Positions 1 through 8,168 of a DNA stretch of 64,000 nucleotides are shown here, piece by piece. The notes beneath the pieces are model-generated. The model had not been told where the DNA came from. It searched no databases and worked only from the letters and a program-made list of their open reading frames with translations. Every line of letters begins with the position of its first letter. The stretch's first letter is position 1. The DNA comes from Vibrio ponticus (GTDB lineage: Bacteria; Pseudomonadota; Gammaproteobacteria; Enterobacterales; Vibrionaceae). A program made the position numbers and the translations under genes. The stretch is from assembly GCF_009938225.1 (NCBI RefSeq), contig NZ_AP019658.1:1469266-1533265 (forward strand). The letters are read 5' to 3'.

Positions 1-563
1 TGGACACATGTAAAATAGCGCCTGGAGTTTATCAGTACACAGCTATTGATGACTGCTCTCGCTATCGGGTTCTGAGGTGCTACTCTCGGCGCACAGCAGC
101 AAATACTGTCGATTTTATTGATTGTGTCGTGGAAGAGATGCCATTTCCTATCCACCGTATTCAGACGGACAGAGGGCGTGAATTCTTTGCTGAGAAAGTC
201 CAGAAACAATTAATGATCTATGGAATCATAGTTTCGCCCAAATAAACCAGGCTCACCTCACTTGAATGGCAAAGTGGAACGCTCTCAGAAAACAGATAAA
301 AGTGAGTTCTATCCGACTATAGATGTCTCCGTGGGGCTGGAAGAGCTGGATCTGCTACTAGCTGAAGGCAACACTACTACAACTGGGAACGCCCCCACAG
401 CTCGTTAAATAGGCTAGCCCCGATAGACAGGATTACTGAGATATCTGATCAAACTCCTTTGTCTGAAGAGGTATCTCAGCAATACCAGATCGAGAAAGAG
501 CGGTTTCAAGAGCAGAATTACAAGCTTGATCTTCAGCTAAGAAAATTGAAACCATCTCTATGA
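1..563 (+). pseudogene. Decayed IS481/IS3-type transposase (rve/DDE integrase core), 5'-truncated by the window edge
   Basis: The first frame reads an integrase core with YQYTAIDDCSRY (first catalytic Asp) and IQTDRGREFFA (second Asp), then stops at about 243-245. The next part (PGSPHLNGKVERSQK, with the Glu region) continues in another frame from about 250. A second break near 366-370, where GAATGGCAA appears as GAAGGCAA, shifts the frame again. The C-terminal part (YYNWERPHSSLNRLAPIDR) then runs to a TGA at 561-563. An active copy would be one continuous frame, so this copy is dead unless the indels are assembly errors. The upstream end lies outside the window, and I could not identify terminal inverted repeats. 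It sits just beyond the 3' end of the peptide-export operon, marking this side as accessory DNA. Confidence 0.8.
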
Positions 564-645
564 ATCACACAATTGAGACCACACTTTGTTCAGTCACCAA
601 ATATAAGGAACTAAATCATAATACAACATGTGCCAACGAATGGTT

Positions 646-2784
646 TCAATCATCATCAAAGCATAACTGAACAACTCTATCTGCAGATGCTATTGTTTCA
701 GGTCTATGTGCGATTAAAATGCGTGTAATATTTAGGGCTGTTATATTCTCATTAATCTCTAGTAGTGTTTTTTGGTCTAGATTACTCGTTGACTCATCTA
801 ATAACAAAACATCTGGGCTTCCGTAAAGAGCTCGCGCTAGTAACACTCTCTGAATTTGACCACCGGATAGCGAACTCCCCATATCACCAACTAAAGTGTT
901 AATGCCCATTGGAAGCTGCTCTAAAAAATTATCTAAACAGGCTACCTCGCAACACCGTTGTAAATGATGCTCATCATAGTTAGCATCAAACATCGTAATA
1001 TTATCAAGTAGAGAACCAGACAGTAATGTGTCATCTTGCATAACCGTGCCTATCTTTGAGCGGTAATCGCTTAAATTGAAACGGTTAATATCAACACCAT
1101 CAAAAGTGATATAACCTTGCTCATATTCCAATATCCGTAGCATTGCTTTCATCAGGCTTGATTTACCACACCCAGACGGACCTACGATGGCGACGGACTC
1201 ACCGGGCATAACTTCAAAACTGATGTTTTCAAACACATAGTCTGAGTTTTGAGAATAACGTAATGAAAGATTGTTTACGCTAAGTTTGCCTTGGAGAGTT
1301 TGACCGACAGCAACGTAATCTTTATTATCATCCTCCTGTTTATGAAGTGTTATATCCGACAGTCTTTCTAAGTGTAAGCCTAAAAATTTAAAATCAAAAA
1401 ATAGGTCAATCAGTTGATACACACTATTATTAAACATTGATTTATATGCGATGAATGCCAATAACATACCTACCGTTAGTGACTGTTCAATCACCGCTAG
1501 CGCCCCAAAATACAGAACGAAGATCATCTCCAAACCAGAGATGATTTTTATTAATGCAGCTTCAGAAAGATCTAGTTTAGCAAGTCTGATGCTAGAGTTG
1601 ATTACATCGACATTTCGATTTAGCCACAGACTTGAACGATGGTTTTCTTGGTTATATAGTTTTATTGTTTGCATTGCTCTTAGTGTTTCTAAAAACGCTG
1701 ATTGCTCCCTAGCCTCTTCATTGATCAACTCTTCTTGAATACGTCTGCTGGGAAAGTAAAAAGCCCATTGAATTGCAAAAGCCAATATCAATACAACTAT
1801 AACTATGCAAGTTAGCAATGGCGAATACAGGAACATCATAACCAATATTAAAATCGCCATTAAGCCATCTACAACTACCTCAATAATCCCATTAGTTAGT
1901 AGTTCTTGTACATTTGATAATGATCCAAATCTTGATGAGATATCCCCAAAATGGCGCTTTAGAAAATAATCTATTGGAAGACGAATAAGATGATGAAATA
2001 AGTTCGCGCCCATTTGAATGCTAAGATTGTTGGAAATACGTATAACAACCCAAGATCGGAACGTTTGAACTGCTACCTGTAGAGCAACAATAATGCTAAA
2101 GGCTATAGCTAACACAAGCAAAAGTGAAGTATCGCTTGTCAATAAGACCTTATCTACTATCCATTGAGTGTAATATGGTGTGGTCAAAAGTAGGAACTGC
2201 AAAACTAACGAAATAAAGAGAAGTGAAGTGAGGCTTCTTTTTAGTCCAACCATATTCTTCCATAAGTCATTAACTTTCATTAGAATACGATCATCAACTT
2301 TCTTGAAAGTCGAAACTGGCGTTAATTCTAATGCGATACCTGTAAAATGCTTACTTGCTTCATCTAATGTTAAAATCCGTTTACCTACACCTGGGTCATT
2401 AATATAAATTCTATTTCTTTTAACTGAAGTTAGAACTACAAAATGGTCGAGATCCCAATGTAGGATTGCTGGAACTTTTAATTCGCCAAGTTCGTCAAGA
2501 TCACACTTTAAAGCTCTGCTTGAAAGACCAAGTTTGCTCCCAACATCTGAAATATCATTTAAGCTCATTCCATGACTGCCAATATGGTAAATATTTCTTA
2601 AGGCAGGAAGATTTACTTTATGTCCAAAATAAGAAGCTATCATTCCCACACAAGCTAAACCGCATTCGGTGACTTCTGTTTGTAAAATGAGAGGCACAGA
2701 ACGTGAGTTGGTAAAGGTAATGAGTTCATGAGGTTGTGTTCCGATTCTATTAGCTAAATCATCTTGATTGGTTGTTATGCTCAT
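646..2784 (-). CDS. Bacteriocin-type ABC exporter with N-terminal C39 peptidase (CvaB/LagD-like)
   Basis: This 712-aa protein has the three-part layout of peptidase-containing ABC transporters. It would cut a double-glycine leader and export the peptide across the inner membrane. Residues about 30-150 are the C39 domain: Gln35, catalytic Cys41 (TECGLAC), His114 (HFVVL) and Asp130 (NDPG) are all present, so it should be active. Residues about 180-460 form the membrane domain with about six hydrophobic segments. The ATPase has Walker A GPSGCGKSS (535-543), signature LSGGQ (639-643) and Walker B LLLDE (to Glu664). It is last in a minus-strand cluster, 43 bp behind the HlyD-type adaptor, with a precursor-like peptide gene upstream at 5177-5410. 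The intact catalytic residues separate it from degenerate C39-like RTX exporters such as HlyB. Confidence 0.93.
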   Translation of the reverse strand: MSITTNQDDLANRIGTQPHELITFTNSRSVPLILQTEVTECGLACVGMIASYFGHKVNLPALRNIYHIGSHGMSLNDISDVGSKLGLSSRALKCDLDELGELKVPAILHWDLDHFVVLTSVKRNRIYINDPGVGKRILTLDEASKHFTGIALELTPVSTFKKVDDRILMKVNDLWKNMVGLKRSLTSLLFISLVLQFLLLTTPYYTQWIVDKVLLTSDTSLLLVLAIAFSIIVALQVAVQTFRSWVVIRISNNLSIQMGANLFHHLIRLPIDYFLKRHFGDISSRFGSLSNVQELLTNGIIEVVVDGLMAILILVMMFLYSPLLTCIVIVVLILAFAIQWAFYFPSRRIQEELINEEAREQSAFLETLRAMQTIKLYNQENHRSSLWLNRNVDVINSSIRLAKLDLSEAALIKIISGLEMIFVLYFGALAVIEQSLTVGMLLAFIAYKSMFNNSVYQLIDLFFDFKFLGLHLERLSDITLHKQEDDNKDYVAVGQTLQGKLSVNNLSLRYSQNSDYVFENISFEVMPGESVAIVGPSGCGKSSLMKAMLRILEYEQGYITFDGVDINRFNLSDYRSKIGTVMQDDTLLSGSLLDNITMFDANYDEHHLQRCCEVACLDNFLEQLPMGINTLVGDMGSSLSGGQIQRVLLARALYGSPDVLLLDESTSNLDQKTLLEINENITALNITRILIAHRPETIASADRVVQLCFDDD

Positions 2785-2827
2785 CCGTAATAAATATTCC
2801 AGTGTCGAGTGTCTTGTGGTTGATTCT

Positions 2828-4084
2828 TTACAATTTGCCTTTGATGGAGAAAATAGGTTCTAAAAACCACTCTAGTAGTGTCCTTTTCTCAAGGACGATA
2901 TCTGCTTGAGCCAACATTCCAGCCTTAAGAGGAAACTGCTTCCCATAAGCAGTGATAGATTGCGAATCAATTTTTGCTTGAATTCGATACATAGCTTGAT
3001 TGATATTAAGGGGGGAGTTTGTATCATTTGGTAATAAGATCGACTTATCAATATGTGAAACGGTTCCCTTTAAGAGTCCAAATTTTTGATATGGAAATGC
3101 ATCAAATCTTACATTTATAGTATTTCCAGCCTCAATAAAACCAATAGAACGACTAGGCAATAAGAGTTCCAAGTGCAACGGTGAATCTATAGGTATAATA
3201 CTTAGAATAGGTCTTGCTTGAGTGACCGGACTACCATTATTAACTCTAATGCCAGTGATGTAGCCAGCTTCAGGAGCTTTAGCAACAAATTCAAATTGAT
3301 TATTCAATTGTAATAACTGCGATTCCAGCTCTGACACTTGACGCTCTAGCAATGCCATTTCCACTTCATGCGTATGAGGTAAACGAACAAGATTTGATTT
3401 AAGATTGTTGATCTCCATATCAACTTGTAATTTTTCCCCTTGAGAAACATTCAAAGCCACTTGAGTATCTAAATAAAGTTGATTAATCTCATCCAATGTA
3501 GATTTAGAAATATGACCATTTTCATGCAATTTTTTAGATTTTTGAAAATTAGAGCGAGACAGAATTAGTTTATTTTGATCTGTAAGTATTGTATTTTCAA
3601 TTACTTTCTTTGAGTCTTCTAGCTTATTTATTTGAATTTCCAAGCCAACAATTTCACTTATATAAAGTTGGTTTTTAGCATTCACCTGGTGCTCTATAGA
3701 TTCAATTTGGGATGTAATCTGGCTTATAAGTTCATCAGATAGCTCAATGCCATTGGTTAAACTTTCACTATTTCTAACTTTAACTAACATATCACCAGAT
3801 TTTACTAACTCACCCTCAGATACTAAGATTTGGTCCACAACGCCTGTACGATTACTGTGAATGCGAACTGTACCTTTTTCTGGAACCAGGTAACCGGACA
3901 CAGTCTCTTTACGCGCATATGTTGATGTACTCAATAAGTAGAATGCCGCAATTAGTAGGGTGAGTAAAGAAATTGCTATAATATGAGTTGAAAATGATTG
4001 TTTAATTATTACCTTACCCATATTTCTTTGTTTTTTATACTGATATATCTCTTCTCTAAACATATTAACCAAAGTATTAACCAT
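2828..4084 (-). CDS. HlyD/CvaA-family membrane fusion protein (periplasmic adaptor)
   Basis: This 418-aa adaptor would link the downstream ABC exporter to a TolC-type outer-membrane channel. One transmembrane helix lies near residues 30-52. A lipoyl-like stretch follows (GYLVPEKGTVRIHSNRTG and GELVKSGDMLVKV). Residues about 115-260 are a long coiled-coil hairpin rich in Gln, Glu and Leu, and the C-terminal half is the beta-barrel region. CvaA relatives usually begin at MFR, which here is Met8 (MFREEIYQ), so the true start may be 21 bases inside the given start. Neither start has a convincing ribosome site at ideal spacing. No tolC homologue is in the window, so a housekeeping TolC is presumably used. 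Confidence 0.9.
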   Translation of the reverse strand: MVNTLVNMFREEIYQYKKQRNMGKVIIKQSFSTHIIAISLLTLLIAAFYLLSTSTYARKETVSGYLVPEKGTVRIHSNRTGVVDQILVSEGELVKSGDMLVKVRNSESLTNGIELSDELISQITSQIESIEHQVNAKNQLYISEIVGLEIQINKLEDSKKVIENTILTDQNKLILSRSNFQKSKKLHENGHISKSTLDEINQLYLDTQVALNVSQGEKLQVDMEINNLKSNLVRLPHTHEVEMALLERQVSELESQLLQLNNQFEFVAKAPEAGYITGIRVNNGSPVTQARPILSIIPIDSPLHLELLLPSRSIGFIEAGNTINVRFDAFPYQKFGLLKGTVSHIDKSILLPNDTNSPLNINQAMYRIQAKIDSQSITAYGKQFPLKAGMLAQADIVLEKRTLLEWFLEPIFSIKGKL

Positions 4085-4391
4085 CCCTAAACAAAGGTAA
4101 GAGGTTAAACTATAACTCCGTTTGCATATAACATAACTAATTTCAAAAACAAAAAACCAACCAAAAAAAACATTACATTAACCTCTGGTCAATAACTTAT
4201 GGTGCATGTATTTTACATATGAAAATTAATAAACATTATGATCAACAAGAAAAAGTACACACAATTCTCCACTCCAAATATACACTCTAGTCAAAGGTTA
4301 GTCTTAAACTGGCATGTAAATAGGATATTCAAACTTAATAAAACGCACAGTGAAATATTTGATGTGATATGATTTTATAATCCGCTTCAAT
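4085..4391. other. AT-rich gap within the peptide-export locus
   Basis: This 307-bp stretch separates the S26 peptidase gene from the adaptor. It is strongly AT-rich and could carry a promoter for the exporter genes. The only coding signal I see is the 22-codon frame at 4105-4173. I found no clear terminator or operator in it. Confidence 0.5.
4105..4173 (-). CDS. Possible 22-aa hydrophobic peptide
   Basis: An ATG at 4173 has an AGAGG ribosome-site match eight bases upstream. It opens a 22-codon frame that starts MFFLVGFLFLKLVMLY and ends NGVIV, nearly all hydrophobic. It lies in the gap between the S26 peptidase and the adaptor gene, on the same strand. Tiny membrane peptides beside bacteriocin genes can be immunity factors, but this is only a suggestion. 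A frame this short and AT-rich could occur by chance. Confidence 0.25.
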   Translation of the reverse strand: MFFLVGFLFLKLVMLYANGVIV

Positions 4392-5111
4392 CTATAAATA
4401 ACCTAATACTTTTGATTTTATCGCCATTCTATTTATATAAATCTCTTCAAATTCTCGTGAATCTATTGAGTTTACTGGATTATCACCCAAGACAAAATAA
4501 CTTCCTTCAGGAATCTCAGTCATTAGGGTTCTCTGGTGTTTTTTATCAAGTATATATCCCACTAATTTACTATTAATATATATTCTATCTCCATCAATCT
4601 CTAACCTATCTTTAGGTAAACCAACCACCCTTTTCATATATGGAATATCTAAATCTCTTTCGAACGAAACCAGATCATCTCTACTTATTTGGTCTTGTTC
4701 GGATAATTTGATAAGAAAGATAATATTATCCTCTGAAACGGTAGGCTCCATACTTACCCCCTGTCCCTGCATAACTTCCAAAGTCGATACAGGAAATATG
4801 TATAGCATTAATAATAGGACTGTATTTAACCAAACTAGAGGATACTTAAACTCACTTGTATTTTTCGCCTTCACAGAGACAAAAAAACCGCTAAAAAATA
4901 AAAACATCACAATCAAAAACTGAAAGAACATTGAAACCAAAAATAAATCAAATGAAAAAAAATATTTATTATGGGATATTATAGAAGTTATACTGAGAAG
5001 AATAGCACAAATAACCCCATGTTTTTTATCATGCAGAGTAGCAATCAAACCACAACTGAAAACGTTAACAATAGCAGTTGTGAATTTTTTAACCAATGTG
5101 ATAGCGAACAA
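4392..5111 (-). CDS. Membrane-anchored S26 (signal peptidase I-like) peptidase
   Basis: This 239-aa protein has three or four hydrophobic segments in residues 1-110, then a compact S26 domain. The Ser/Lys dyad is visible: Ser120 in GQGVSMEPT and Lys160 in YMKRVVGLPKD. The C-terminal box FVLGDNPVNSIDSREF matches signal-peptidase box E (GDN..S.DSR). The start is TTG at 5111: an in-frame TAG lies just upstream, and AGGT sits seven bases before TTG. It follows the precursor peptide gene after a stem-loop and precedes the exporter genes. S26 enzymes cut Sec signal peptides and are not a usual part of double-glycine bacteriocin loci, so its substrate here is an open question. Confidence 0.85.
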   Translation of the reverse strand: MFAITLVKKFTTAIVNVFSCGLIATLHDKKHGVICAILLSITSIISHNKYFFSFDLFLVSMFFQFLIVMFLFFSGFFVSVKAKNTSEFKYPLVWLNTVLLLMLYIFPVSTLEVMQGQGVSMEPTVSEDNIIFLIKLSEQDQISRDDLVSFERDLDIPYMKRVVGLPKDRLEIDGDRIYINSKLVGYILDKKHQRTLMTEIPEGSYFVLGDNPVNSIDSREFEEIYINRMAIKSKVLGYL

Positions 5112-5142
5112 TTTATTTACCTAAAGATGCGTTCTATATTAT

Positions 5143-5166
5143 AGAGGGTGACATAAATCACCCTCT
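5143..5166 (-). terminator. Stem-loop between precursor peptide and S26 genes (possible attenuator)
   Basis: AGAGGGTGA and TCACCCTCT form a perfect 9-bp stem with a six-base loop, 11 bases after the stop of the peptide gene. On the minus strand it is followed by ATAATATAG rather than a U-run, so readthrough is likely. Such a stem would let the peptide be made in excess of the export proteins. Confidence 0.6.
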
Positions 5167-5176
5167 GTTTAATTAC

Positions 5177-5410
5177 CTAGTTTTCAATTAAGCGACCGCC
5201 ACTTCCGCGTTGAGTTCGGCCTTCTCGCTTAGCATGGTCTGAGCGTCTTAATTTACGCAATTCTTTATCCTCATTACTATTTAGCTTTCTTGAATGAAAA
5301 GCAAGGCGTATCGGTTGTCTTTTAACAACTGCTTTTGCAACTGTTTTAACATCATCAAACCAACCGCCACCAACGACTAGCTTCGACTCATTAAGGCTTA
5401 ACTCTTTCAT
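5177..5410 (-). CDS. Double-glycine leader precursor peptide (candidate class II microcin/bacteriocin or signal peptide)
   Basis: This 77-aa peptide starts MKELSLNESKLVVGG. With cleavage after Gly15 the leader has L(-12), S(-11), E(-8), V(-4), G(-2) and G(-1), the class II double-glycine pattern cut by C39 peptidases. The predicted mature peptide is 62 residues, has no Cys, and carries 17 Lys/Arg against 8 Asp/Glu. Its first part (WFDDVKTVAKAVV) could be amphipathic; the tail is basic and ends GSGGRLIEN. AGGGA lies about 11 bases before the ATG. It is first in the cluster, ahead of an S26 peptidase, adaptor and C39 exporter, so it is the obvious cargo. I do not recognise the mature sequence, and killing activity is inferred only from context. 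Confidence 0.8.
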   Translation of the reverse strand: MKELSLNESKLVVGGGWFDDVKTVAKAVVKRQPIRLAFHSRKLNSNEDKELRKLRRSDHAKREGRTQRGSGGRLIEN

Positions 5411-5954
5411 GTTTTTGATTTCCCTGATTGAATTTAAAAGAACTATCTATTATCAATGATGCGCATCACTAGGACGCAAACATAACTTAAGTGAATATGT
5501 TTTCAATCATTATATTTATTGTGATTAATAAATTGTGAATCAAATTAAAGAAAGTCATGTTTTAAATGATAGTCATACCAAAAAACTCTTCTTATTCATT
5601 ACTTGCCAATTAAACAATTGATAAATAATGGTTTTCTTTATTAGCAAACCATATACATAAGATATTACATTAGAGTGCCTCTGACCTTTCCCCTAGATTA
5701 GTACTACCGTCTCTATGAAATTTCTTATCTTCACGCCGATTGATTGGTTTAACATTAGTTATGTGTACGGACAATAATAATTTCATTGCAATTGAGGCAT
5801 GAGAAAAAATATGGTAAATAGAATCACTGAGGATGGCAATGTTGAGTGTCACTGACACGAAAAGGGGCAAATCTGAGTTATAACCATGCTTCTATACTGG
5901 TCGCCCATTTACTTACAAAAAGACTCCTCTACACAGCCAAAAATATGCATCATC

Positions 5955-6080
5955 TTAGGTAAAAATGCAGGACAGCATTTTTAGGTTTTCGGCGTCGGGA
6001 ACGCCTAAAACCGACCGGACCACACCAGCAGACTAAAGCGCCTTTCTGGTTACTCTTGGGGAAGACAAAGAGTAACTGGA
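5955..6080. repeat. Intergenic repeat A, copy 1 (three successive stem-loops)
   Basis: The block has three self-complementary segments in a row. AAAAATGC/GCATTTTT flank AGGACA. GGTTTTCGGCG pairs with CGCCTAAAACC. GTTACTCTT pairs with AAGAGTAAC. The same block recurs at 7945-8065 and 8169-8298 with few changes. It looks like a palindromic interspersed repeat and does not code. Confidence 0.8.
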
Positions 6081-6545
6081 CCGCTTGCTGCGAAGCAAAA
6101 GAAACCAACAGACTACTAAGCGGGACATACCCACTAACTAAGTCACCGAATCAAAAAAACAAAAGCCAGATTCCCCGCCTTCGCGTGGAATGACAAAGTT
6201 TGAGTCTATCGTTCAAAAATACATGAGTAGCAAACCATAACGGCAAGACAAAGAGTAACTGGACCGCTTGTCGCAGAGTGAAAGAGAGCGACACACTACT
6301 AAGCGGGACATACCCACTAACTAAGTCACCGAATCAACAAAAAACAAAAGCTAGATTCCCCGCCTTCGCGTGGAATGACAAAGTTTGAGTCTATCGCTCA
6401 AAAGCGCATGAGTGGCAAATCATCATGGCAAGACAAAGAGTAACTGGACCGCTTGTCGCAGAGTGAAAGAGAGCGACACACTACTAAGCGGGACATACCC
6501 ACTAACTAACTCGTCGAATAAACAAAAAACAAAAGAAACCAACAC
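6061..6545. repeat. Intergenic repeat B, about 184-bp direct repeat, two and a half copies
   Basis: Units begin with AGACAAAGAGTAACTGGACC at 6063, 6246 and 6431, giving periods of 183 and 185 bases. Each unit includes CGGGACATACCCACTAACTA. The first two also hold a stem around ATTCCCCGCC-TTC-GCGTGGAAT, the REP-like motif common between Vibrio genes. The third unit is cut short before the methyltransferase gene. Another partial copy is at 8274-8425. Confidence 0.8.
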
Positions 6546-6571
6546 ACTAACTCACAGCTAGTTCTGACCCA

Positions 6572-7339
6572 CTAGGCGAGTTTGATTGCCTTGGTCGCCA
6601 TACTACTTTTTATGTGTTTATCTAGAACATCGTCATGGCTGATGTCTTCATACATGCCAATGATTGCAAAGCCTGCTGCTGTTTGCCCGCCTATTTGTGT
6701 TTCAAGAGAATGACCATACTCGAGCGTATCATTGTTACTAATTCTTTCTTCAAGTTCAGCCTTGGATAGCTGCTCTATGTCTGAATACGGAATAGTGTTT
6801 GTGATTTTCAACTCACCTTTCTCCATACCTTTTAAGTCAAAAAGATACAGTAATGGGTTCACAAATCCTGATAGTAATAAACCACCCTTTTTTAAGACTC
6901 GATAACACTCTGACCAAACAAGATTGGGGTTTCCAATAAAACAGTTTGATATAGGATGAAAAACAATATCGAATGATTCGTCATCGAATATTGAAAGATC
7001 ACACATATCTCTTTGAATTATTTCCATGCTGAGATTCTCTCTCTCCATGACCATTCTATCTTTGTTGAGTTGACCTAGACTCATATCCGTTACTGTGACA
7101 TTTGCTCCCATTGCAGCGAATACCGGTGCTTGTTGTCCCCCACCAGAAGCGAGACATAGCAGCTTTTTACCTTTTATGGGCATATACCAATCAGAAGGTA
7201 CTGGTTTGGAGTTAGTCAGAAGAACTTCTGCAATCCCATTTCTTGCGTCGTTAATTACGTCAGATGACACAGGTTGCTTCCACTCTTCAAACCCATCATC
7301 TTTGTCCCAAGCGGTACTGTTGTGCTGTGTGATGTCCAT
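6572..7339 (-). CDS. Class I SAM-dependent methyltransferase
   Basis: This 255-aa protein has a Rossmann methyltransferase core. Motif I is LLCLASGGGQQAPVFAAMG (about residues 59-77), the acidic residue after strand 2 is in VTVTDMS, and motif IV is FDIVFHPISNCF. A C-terminal part of about 80 residues probably shapes the substrate site. The substrate cannot be read from the sequence. It lies 17 bp behind a MarR regulator on the same strand and is probably controlled by it. The pair is bracketed on both sides by blocks of the same intergenic repeats, which suggests it arrived as a unit. Small-molecule or antibiotic methylation is possible but unproven. Confidence 0.85.
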   Translation of the reverse strand: MDITQHNSTAWDKDDGFEEWKQPVSSDVINDARNGIAEVLLTNSKPVPSDWYMPIKGKKLLCLASGGGQQAPVFAAMGANVTVTDMSLGQLNKDRMVMERENLSMEIIQRDMCDLSIFDDESFDIVFHPISNCFIGNPNLVWSECYRVLKKGGLLLSGFVNPLLYLFDLKGMEKGELKITNTIPYSDIEQLSKAELEERISNNDTLEYGHSLETQIGGQTAAGFAIIGMYEDISHDDVLDKHIKSSMATKAIKLA

Positions 7340-7356
7340 AGATCAATCAACCTCAA

Positions 7357-7794
7357 TTATTTTTCTTTATACAGATTTCCAACAAACCCTAATATTTCAC
7401 AAAATTTATCAAGTTCCTTTTGTGAATAAGCCTCTTTAAGTTTGGATTCCACCCAATCATCAGTTTGGTTGTATTGTCCTTTTTCGGGGAATGTTGCTAA
7501 GTTTGGGTGTAAATAGTGTTTTCTTTTATCACTACTACATTGAACTTTCTTGATTAGATTGAGCTTCTCTAAAGCATTTATTTTTTGTGTTACCGCTGGG
7601 CGAGCAACCATCAGTAAATCTGCGATTTCAGAAGCAGTGTACTTTCCTGGATAGCCCATAATAATGTCCAGATATAAGATGCTGTGGTAACTCAACTTGG
7701 ATTTTTCTAAGGAACCATTCATGATTCTCAGGTCATTGATTGCCATATCATGGTAAAACCTATCAATGACTTGCGTTAAATTGCTCATCTTCAC
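7357..7794 (-). CDS. MarR-family transcriptional regulator
   Basis: This 145-aa protein has a winged-helix core: YTASEIADLLMVARPAVTQKINALEKLNLIKKV is the helix-turn-helix with recognition helix, followed by a wing with DKRKHYLHP. It is the first gene of a two-gene unit with the methyltransferase. A perfect 24-bp inverted repeat lies nine bases upstream of its start, so it probably represses its own operon and responds to a ligand. The ligand cannot be inferred. Confidence 0.85.
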   Translation of the reverse strand: MKMSNLTQVIDRFYHDMAINDLRIMNGSLEKSKLSYHSILYLDIIMGYPGKYTASEIADLLMVARPAVTQKINALEKLNLIKKVQCSSDKRKHYLHPNLATFPEKGQYNQTDDWVESKLKEAYSQKELDKFCEILGFVGNLYKEK

Positions 7795-7802
7795 TTATTC
7801 TC

Positions 7803-7826
7803 AATCAAAAGTAGTTACTTTTGATT
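7803..7826. promoter_or_regulatory. Palindromic operator upstream of the MarR-methyltransferase operon
   Basis: AATCAAAAGTA, two bases, then TACTTTTGATT: an exact inverted repeat with 11-bp arms, ending nine bases before the MarR start. Its size and position fit a MarR dimer site that would block transcription. Confidence 0.7.
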
Positions 7827-7944
7827 AACTATCTTGCTTTGAGGTGTTCTTGTCAAGCAATCGAACAACCAAGACTCATCAAAAAAACTAAGAAGCCAGA
7901 TTCGCGCATTCACGACAACTGCAATGTTTCAGTTCAGCACTCAA

Positions 7945-8065
7945 CTAGGTAAAAATGCAGGACAGCATTTTTAGGTTTTCGGCGTCGGGAACGCCTAAAA
8001 CCGACCGGATAACACCAGCAAACTAAAGCGCCTTTCTGGTTACTCTTTGGCAAGACAAAGAGTAA
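7945..8065. repeat. Intergenic repeat A, copy 2
   Basis: This copy has the same three stem-loop segments as at 5955-6080. It is preceded by AATGTTTCAGTTCAGCACTCAA, which also precedes the third copy almost unchanged. It lies upstream of the MarR gene, so the MarR-methyltransferase pair has repeat A on both sides. Confidence 0.8.
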
Positions 8066-8168
8066 TAGACAACTAATCGAGACATACAGCAATACTCAAG
8101 CTCAGACAGAATCCAAAAACAAGATTCCGCGGTCACGAGAATGACAATGTTTCAGTTCAGCACTTAAC

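Larger units (their letters stand above)
5411..6571. other. Long non-coding stretch: promoter region of the peptide gene, then repeats
   Basis: 5411-5950 is very AT-rich and should hold the promoter of the precursor peptide gene. It has a perfect 12-bp palindrome, TGATGCGCATCA, at 5457-5468 that could be an operator. 5955-6545 is filled by the intergenic repeats described separately. I see no convincing gene in the stretch. Confidence 0.6.

Noticed and set aside
646..4084. RTX-toxin type I secretion (HlyB/HlyD) instead of peptide export
   Set aside because: The C39 Cys, His and Asp are intact, no RTX protein is present, and a double-glycine peptide is.
5670..5870. 66-codon minus-strand frame upstream of the peptide gene
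   Set aside because: It has no ribosome site, no double-glycine leader and no recognisable composition; it is probably chance in AT-rich DNA.
6061..6545. Tandem repeats looking at first like a CRISPR array
   Set aside because: The period is about 184 bases, the repeated unit has no short constant repeat with variable spacers, and no cas gene is near.
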